A stretch of DNA of 64,000 nucleotides from contig NZ_JPDS01000003.1 of assembly GCF_000766795.1 (NCBI RefSeq), positions 124,001 through 188,000 of the forward strand, written 5' to 3'. Under the pieces are notes generated by a model. That model made no database searches and was not told the origin of the DNA. It worked only from the letters and a program-made list of their open reading frames with translations. Within the stretch, counting starts at the first letter, position 1; the number at the start of each line of letters is the position of its first letter. This document shows positions 59,653 to 64,000 of the stretch, one piece after another. The DNA comes from Polaribacter sp. Hel1_85 (GTDB taxonomy: Bacteria > Bacteroidota > Bacteroidia > Flavobacteriales > Flavobacteriaceae). A program made the translations under genes and the position numbers.

Positions 59653-60153
59653 TTATATAGATTTTTTTAATGCTGTAATTATATCATTATCTGATGCATT
59701 AGTGGCTTTAAAGAGTATTATTTCTCCATTCTCATCAAGAACTATATATCTAGGAATCCAACTAACATTTAAGAAATTTACCAAATCACCATCTTTCATT
59801 CCTTTTGGCAAATTAAAATGTTCTCCTTTTAAATTGTATTTTTTTACACCTCGTTTCCAAGAACCAATTCTTTCATCAACAGATAAAAACAAAAAAACTA
59901 CTTCTGGAAACTCTTTTTGTAATTCTTTTACCTTTGGCATTCCTGCTAAACAATCTCTACACCAAGAAGCCCAAACATCAATTAAAATTTTTTTTCCTTT
60001 ATGTTCATCTATAACTTCTTTAAAAGTCGATGAAACATCATTTAAACTAAATATTTTTTCATTTAGTGCTTTTTCTGAAAATTCTGTTGGAGTTTCGAAA
60101 TTACAACTCACAAAAAACAGTAGTAAAACTAAAATTGATAATTTTTTGAACAT
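59653..60153 (-). CDS. TlpA-like thioredoxin-fold lipoprotein
   Basis: 166 residues. Lipobox LLFFVSCN (Cys17), a linker, then a thioredoxin domain with the redox motif WASWCRDCLAG (Cys65 and Cys68) and a cis-Pro in VSWIPRYIVLD. It faces the periplasm or cell surface and exchanges disulfides there; partner unknown. The CRDC dipeptide is unlike the CGPC of thioredoxin and typical of TlpA/ResA relatives. A TATATTTG promoter lies upstream; divergent from pyrF. Confidence 0.88.
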   Translation of the reverse strand: MFKKLSILVLLLFFVSCNFETPTEFSEKALNEKIFSLNDVSSTFKEVIDEHKGKKILIDVWASWCRDCLAGMPKVKELQKEFPEVVFLFLSVDERIGSWKRGVKKYNLKGEHFNLPKGMKDGDLVNFLNVSWIPRYIVLDENGEIILFKATNASDNDIITALKKSI

Positions 60154-60178
60154 AAATTTATTTTTTACTTTTTGTCAT

Positions 60179-60186
60179 CAAATATA
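60179..60186 (-). promoter_or_regulatory. Promoter -7 element of the TlpA-like gene
   Basis: Minus strand reads TATATTTG, 26 bases before the start. Confidence 0.5.
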
Positions 60187-60230
60187 TCTATTACTTACAA
60201 TTTGACTCTTTATTTAAAAACAAAAATACC

Positions 60231-60238
60231 TACTTTTG
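60231..60238 (+). promoter_or_regulatory. pyrF promoter -7 element
   Basis: TACTTTTG followed by C, 20 bases before the pyrF start. It is divergent from the TlpA-like promoter; the two elements lie about 50 bases apart. Confidence 0.6.
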
Positions 60239-60257
60239 CCTAACTTTTAGAAAACAG

Positions 60258-61076
60258 ATGAGAACACAAGAACTTATTGCCCAAATTAAAAAGAAAAAAT
60301 CATTTTTATGTATTGGATTAGATGTGGATTTAAACAAAATTCCGTCGCATCTTTTAAAAGAAGAAGATCCTATTTTTGAATTTAACAAAGCAATTATTGA
60401 TGCAACTCATCATTTATGCGTTGCTTACAAGCCTAATACCGCTTTTTATGAAGCTTATGGCATTAAAGGTTGGCAATCATTAGAAAAAACGATACAATAT
60501 TTAAACAAAAATTATCCAGAAATTTATACAATTGCAGATGCAAAACGTGGAGATATTGGAAACACCTCTACCATGTATGCCAAAGCATTTTTTGAAGACT
60601 TAGCGTTTGATTCTGTTACGGTTGCCCCTTATATGGGGAAAGATTCTGTAGAACCTTTTTTAGCTTTTGAAAATAAACATACTATTATGTTGGCATTAAC
60701 TTCTAACGAAGGTGCTTTCGATTTTCAAACAAAAAAGGTTGATGGAAAAGAGTTATATAAACACGTTTTAGAGACTTCTAAAGGATGGGAAAACTCGAAG
60801 AACTTAATGTATGTTGTTGGTGCTACAAAAGCTGAATACTTTAAAGAAATTAGAAAAATTGTACCTACTTCTTTTTTATTAGTCCCTGGTGTTGGTGCTC
60901 AAGGTGGTAATTTACAAGACGTTTGCAAATATGGTTTATCAGAGAATATTGGTTTACTAATTAATTCCTCACGTGGAATTATTTATGCTTCAAACAACAC
61001 TGATTTTGCTGTTAAAGCGGCTTTAAAAGCTGAACAATTGCAAAAAGAAATGTCAGCAATTTTAACTGAAATGTAA
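60258..61076 (+). CDS. pyrF: Orotidine 5'-phosphate decarboxylase, type 2
   Basis: 272 residues, the longer type 2 form. Makes UMP from OMP, the last step of UMP synthesis. Active-site lysine/aspartate block [20 protein letters not shown] and substrate-binding ends [15 protein letters not shown] and [13 protein letters not shown]. Full length, single gene with its own promoter and terminator. Confidence 0.96.
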   Translation: MRTQELIAQIKKKKSFLCIGLDVDLNKIPSHLLKEEDPIFEFNKAIIDATHHLCVAYKPNTAFYEAYGIKGWQSLEKTIQYLNKNYPEIYTIADAKRGDIGNTSTMYAKAFFEDLAFDSVTVAPYMGKDSVEPFLAFENKHTIMLALTSNEGAFDFQTKKVDGKELYKHVLETSKGWENSKNLMYVVGATKAEYFKEIRKIVPTSFLLVPGVGAQGGNLQDVCKYGLSENIGLLINSSRGIIYASNNTDFAVKAALKAEQLQKEMSAILTEM

Positions 61077-61087
61077 TAATATAATAA

Positions 61088-61129
61088 CAAAAAAAGAGGC
61101 TATATTTATTAAATACAGCCTCTTTTTTT
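61088..61129. terminator. Bidirectional terminator between pyrF and the DUF4197 gene
   Basis: Stem AAAAAAGAGGCT/AGCCTCTTTTTT with a long AT loop; usable from both convergent genes. Confidence 0.85.
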
Positions 61130-61144
61130 GTTATTATATTATTT

Positions 61145-61855
61145 CTATTTATTGTCTTGCAAAGCAAATACTTGCTTTAACAATGCTGTATCTCTTAATC
61201 CTACTTTTTCACGAATTCCTTTTTCCTCAACTTCAATCATTGTAAAAACTCCTTTTAAAGCTTGGTTTGTTACATATTGAGTTAAATCTGGATTCACTTT
61301 ATTAACAAAAGGAATTGAATTGTATTTAGAAATTAAATTACTCCAAACTTTATCTGCCCCCACTTTACCAAAAGAATTTTTAATTACTGGACTAAAACTT
61401 GCCGTTAAATTATCGGTTGTTTTTCCTTGCAAATACGTTGTAGCTGCATTTTGATCACCTAATAAAATATTTTTAGCATCAGCAAATGTCATATCTTTTA
61501 CTGCATTTACAAAAATTGGAGTTGCAGTTTTTACTGCATCTTCTGCTGCTCTGTTTAAAACTTTAATTCCTTCATCTGCTAAATTACCCAAACCAATTTT
61601 ACGCAAACCTTTATCTACAGCTTGTAATTCTTCTGGCAATAAAATTTTAACTAAATCATTTTTATAAAAACCATCTGTAGATGTTAATTTAGATACTTGG
61701 TTTTTTATTCCATTGTCTAAAGCTTGTTTTAAACCATTACCTATTTGTTCTTGAGACAAAGCTCCTCCACTAGGTAAACTACTAACTACTTTTTGTAATT
61801 CTGCACATCCTACAAACTGAAGTACAACCACTAAAACTAAAATTCTTTTTATCAT
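61145..61855 (-). CDS. DUF4197-family lipoprotein
   Basis: 236 residues. Lipobox LQFVGCAE (Cys17). The helical DUF4197 domain spans the rest: LSQEQIGNGLKQALDNGIK, PEELQAVDKGLRKIGLG, FADAKNILLGDQNAATTYLQ and NQALKGVFTMIEVEEKGIRE. It is a secreted or periplasm-facing family of unknown role. Single gene, convergent with pyrF. Confidence 0.88.
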   Translation of the reverse strand: MIKRILVLVVVLQFVGCAELQKVVSSLPSGGALSQEQIGNGLKQALDNGIKNQVSKLTSTDGFYKNDLVKILLPEELQAVDKGLRKIGLGNLADEGIKVLNRAAEDAVKTATPIFVNAVKDMTFADAKNILLGDQNAATTYLQGKTTDNLTASFSPVIKNSFGKVGADKVWSNLISKYNSIPFVNKVNPDLTQYVTNQALKGVFTMIEVEEKGIREKVGLRDTALLKQVFALQDNK

Positions 61856-61908
61856 TTTTTTTTACTTATTTATTATTATGAAACTATTTTCTATATAAAG
61901 TCACTTTA

Positions 61909-62073
61909 TTATTTAAAAGTATCTGTTTTTTTATCATAACCAAAAGGACAATGCTTACATCCACTTTTACAACAATATCCTCTTTTTAGATGGTACTTTT
62001 CTGTAAATACCCTATAACCTTGTTCATTTAAATAATAATCTCCTTCTTCTAATGGAATTCTTTGATTATACAT
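61909..62073 (-). CDS. DUF5522-type small Cys-rich protein, 54 residues
   Basis: Begins MYNQRIPLEEGDYYLNEQGY and contains FTEKYHLKRGYCCKSGCKH followed by CPFGYDKK. Four cysteines in a CC-x3-C-x2-C arrangement suggest a small zinc or Fe-S site. The pattern (RVFTE-HL-RG-CC--C-HCP-GY) is a widespread small family of Bacteroidota and other bacteria, DUF5522 as I remember it. A TATTTTTG promoter lies upstream at 62107-62114. Function unknown. Confidence 0.8.
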   Translation of the reverse strand: MYNQRIPLEEGDYYLNEQGYRVFTEKYHLKRGYCCKSGCKHCPFGYDKKTDTFK

Positions 62074-62106
62074 AACACATTCTATTTAACCATAAAATAG
62101 GTGTTG

Positions 62107-62114
62107 CAAAAATA
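62107..62114 (-). promoter_or_regulatory. Promoter -7 element of the DUF5522-type gene
   Basis: Minus strand reads TATTTTTG followed by CA, 34 bases before the start. Confidence 0.5.
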
Positions 62115-62127
62115 ACTTTTTAATCCA

Positions 62128-62160
62128 TAAAAAAAAGCGTTCATAAGAACGCTTTTTAAA
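62128..62160 (-). terminator. Terminator after the DUF4136 gene
   Basis: Stem AAAAAGCGTTC/GAACGCTTTTT with loop ATAA. Confidence 0.85.
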
Positions 62161-62163
62161 CTT

Positions 62164-62700
62164 TTATTTTTCTTGCCCTGGAGGAAACCTAGAAATAATT
62201 TCTTTAACAAACTCTTTAATTCTTACTTCCTTTTTCTCTCTATTCTGAAGTTTTAAAGCTCCAGTACCAATTCCTTGCCAAACCAATTCTTTCTTTTCTT
62301 TATCAATAAAATCGATAAATAAAGTTCCTTCTGTGTATTGGCTCACATTTACACTCGTATTCATTCCTCCCCACCAAGGGTTCCAACCCCAACCAAAACC
62401 TACATTATTTTGATTTTGATTTACATTTACTTTCTCTCTAGATTTTGTAAAAATACCAACCAACATATCTGGGTTTGAAGATTTTGTAAATCCTTTTGCT
62501 AACAATTCTGTTTCTATAGCTCTTAAAATTCTTTTTTTGTCTAAATCAGAAATTTTAGCTTTATCAATTTCTGGTTTATAAAAAGCAAAGGTTTTGTATT
62601 TATTAAAATCTACTTTAGAGTCATAATCTGTAACCACTTTTACCGAGTTACAAGAATATAATAAAACGATACTTAAAATTAAAAGAATACCTTTTTTCAT
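62164..62700 (-). CDS. DUF4136-family lipoprotein
   Basis: 178 residues. Lipobox IVLLYSCNS (Cys17), then the DUF4136 pattern VVTDYDSKVDFNKYKTFAFY, AIETELLAKGFTKSSNPDML, a Trp/Gly-rich middle (GFGWGWNPWWGG) and GTLFIDFIDKEKKELVWQG. It is anchored in the membrane facing the periplasm; role unknown. 12 bases after hutU on the same strand and ended by a terminator, so it may be co-transcribed with hutU. Confidence 0.88.
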   Translation of the reverse strand: MKKGILLILSIVLLYSCNSVKVVTDYDSKVDFNKYKTFAFYKPEIDKAKISDLDKKRILRAIETELLAKGFTKSSNPDMLVGIFTKSREKVNVNQNQNNVGFGWGWNPWWGGMNTSVNVSQYTEGTLFIDFIDKEKKELVWQGIGTGALKLQNREKKEVRIKEFVKEIISRFPPGQEK

Positions 62701-62712
62701 AATAATTAGTTT

Positions 62713-64000
62713 TTAAGTTATTAAATCTATTAAAGCATCATCTACAGTATTTGCAAGTGTAACTTTTAAGTTTTTTTCTGCTTTCATTGCTCTTTTAATT
62801 GCAAAAACAGCTTCTTTATTTCTTGCCCAACTTCTTCTTGAAATCCCATTATTTACATCCCAAAAAAGCATTGATTCTAAACGCTTTGACGCTCCTTTAC
62901 TACCATCAAGAAGCATGCCAAAACCACCATTTATAACTTCTCCCCAACCAACTCCTCCTCCATTATGAATAGAAACCCAAGTTGCACCTCTAAAACTATC
63001 GCCAATTACATTCTGAATAGCCATATCTGCTGTAAATTTAGATCCATCATAAATATTAGATGTTTCTCTATATGGAGAATCTGTACCCGAAACATCATGA
63101 TGATCTCTTCCTAAAACAACTGCTCCTATTTTACCTTTTTTAATAGCCTTATTAAATGCTTTTGCTATTTTAATTCTTCCTTCTGCATCTGCATATAAAA
63201 TTCTTGCTTGCGAACCTACAACCAATTTATTTTCTTGCGCTCCTTTAATCCATTGAATATTATCAGCCATTTGTTGTTGAATTTCTTTTGGAGAATTCTT
63301 TCTGATTTTTTCTAAAACTTTACACGCAATTTCATCTGTTTTTGCTAAATCTTCTGGTTTTTGAGAAGTACAAACCCATCTAAATGGACCAAAACCATAA
63401 TCAAAACACATTGGTCCCATAATATCTTGCACGTAAGAAGGATATTTAAACTCTTTTCCTATTGTAGGATTTTGACTCATAACATCTGCTCCTGCTCTAC
63501 CTGCTTCTAACAAAAATGCATTTCCATAATCGAAAAAATAAGTTCCTTTTGCTGTATGTTTATTAATTGCTGCAACATGTTTTCTTAAAGTTTCCTGTAC
63601 TTTTTCTTTGAATAATGCTGGATTTTTAGCCATCATTAAATTCGCTTCTTCAAAAGAAACATCAACAGGATAATAACCTCCAGCCCAAGGATTATGTAAT
63701 GACGTTTGATCACTTCCTAAATCAATAAAGATATTTTCTAAATCAAATTTCTCCCAAACATCAACAATGTTTCCTAAATATGCAATTGAGATTGTTTCTT
63801 TATTTTCTTTTGCTGATTTTACTCTTAAAACCAATTTATCAATATCTGATATAACTTCATCAACCCATTTTTGTGAATAACGAGTTTCAACTGCCTTTTC
63901 ATTCACCTCTGCACAAACAGTAATACAACCTGCAATATTTCCTGCTTTTGGTTGTGCTCCAGACATTCCTCCCAAACCAGAAGTTACAAATAAGTTCCCT
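62713..64000 (-). CDS. hutU: Urocanate hydratase, 5' part outside the window
   Basis: 429 C-terminal codons are present; the frame continues open to base 64000 (FVTSGLGGMSGAQPKAGN), so the apparent ATG at 63975 is internal. Second enzyme of histidine degradation, adding water to urocanate with a tightly bound NAD+. Family signatures: NAD-binding SGLGGMSGAQPKA, the block around MGPMCFDYGFGPFRWVCTS with the conserved Cys, GRDHHDVSGTDSPYRETS and IHNGGGVGWGEVINGGFGM. The other hut genes would lie beyond the right edge. Confidence 0.95.
   Translation of the reverse strand, partial: GNLFVTSGLGGMSGAQPKAGNIAGCITVCAEVNEKAVETRYSQKWVDEVISDIDKLVLRVKSAKENKETISIAYLGNIVDVWEKFDLENIFIDLGSDQTSLHNPWAGGYYPVDVSFEEANLMMAKNPALFKEKVQETLRKHVAAINKHTAKGTYFFDYGNAFLLEAGRAGADVMSQNPTIGKEFKYPSYVQDIMGPMCFDYGFGPFRWVCTSQKPEDLAKTDEIACKVLEKIRKNSPKEIQQQMADNIQWIKGAQENKLVVGSQARILYADAEGRIKIAKAFNKAIKKGKIGAVVLGRDHHDVSGTDSPYRETSNIYDGSKFTADMAIQNVIGDSFRGATWVSIHNGGGVGWGEVINGGFGMLLDGSKGASKRLESMLFWDVNNGISRRSWARNKEAVFAIKRAMKAEKNLKVTLANTVDDALIDLIT

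Noticed and set aside
63975..63975. Apparent ATG start of hutU
   Set aside because: The frame stays open to the window edge with conserved residues upstream (SGLGG), so this Met is internal.

Overview
The window is a compact, AT-rich chromosomal segment from a marine member of the Flavobacteriaceae (Bacteroidota). A Polaribacter/Tenacibaculum-like organism is my best guess, but the genus is not proven. Lineage evidence: gldB/gldC gliding genes, porT (type IX secretion), exosortase XrtF with its partner, a folK-deoxynucleoside kinase fusion, the purH-mreBCD-mrdA-rodA order, a divergent GS III/GS II pair, and repeated use of the Bacteroidota promoter element TAnnTTTG. I see no insertion sequence, prophage, CRISPR array or rRNA operon. 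Two tRNA genes (Glu, Arg) are present.

Layout. 1-2150: tail of an HYC-type small protein, the XrtF exosortase pair, a GAF/fRMsr-like enzyme and two 42-residue micro-ORFs behind their own promoter. 2237-9363: purH and the rod-shape operon mreB-mreC-mreD-mrdA-rodA. 9600-17760: rpsT, tRNA-Glu, proS, an Arg/Ser-rich lipoprotein, an OmpP1/FadL protein, nfu, menG, porT and a TrmH methyltransferase. 17800-30000: TamL-like outer-membrane lipoprotein, fbaA, accD, rpsO, pnp, a YHYH lipoprotein with a membrane-anchored neighbour, folK-dNK and an OmpA-type protein. 30100-38960: gldC-gldB, nadE, two tandem paralogous 43-residue micro-ORFs, dnaG, a Flavo-1-like structured RNA, clpX, clpP, tig and a frameshifted holin-family gene. 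39060-44910: secreted PL7 alginate lyase behind two palindromic operators, B12-dependent ribonucleotide reductase and purM. 45000-50800: a six-gene curli (CsgA-B-E-F-G plus lipoprotein) operon. 50960-64000: GS III and GS II, a Ca/Na antiporter, small proteins, tRNA-Arg, a PID-CTERM-type small protein, prmA-clpS, tpiA, a TlpA-like lipoprotein, pyrF, several lipoproteins and the 3' part of hutU.

The most interesting region is the curli operon. CsgE carries an N-terminal extension that looks like the Ig-like CsgH/CsgC amyloid inhibitor. CsgG is fused to a predicted C-terminal outer-membrane beta-barrel. The major subunit has cysteines at similar positions in its last repeats, and the operon ends with a carboxypeptidase-regulatory/FnIII/TolB-propeller lipoprotein. 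Other points of note: (i) XrtF and a PID-CTERM-type protein in one window, a possible enzyme and substrate; (ii) loss of all zinc ligands in both AccD and DnaG; (iii) a one-base frameshift in a holin-family gene whose repair restores a canonical C-terminus; (iv) tandem micro-ORF pairs; (v) strong palindromic operators in front of the alginate lyase.

Many calls rest on sequence recognition without database searches. Residue positions are counted or estimated by eye.
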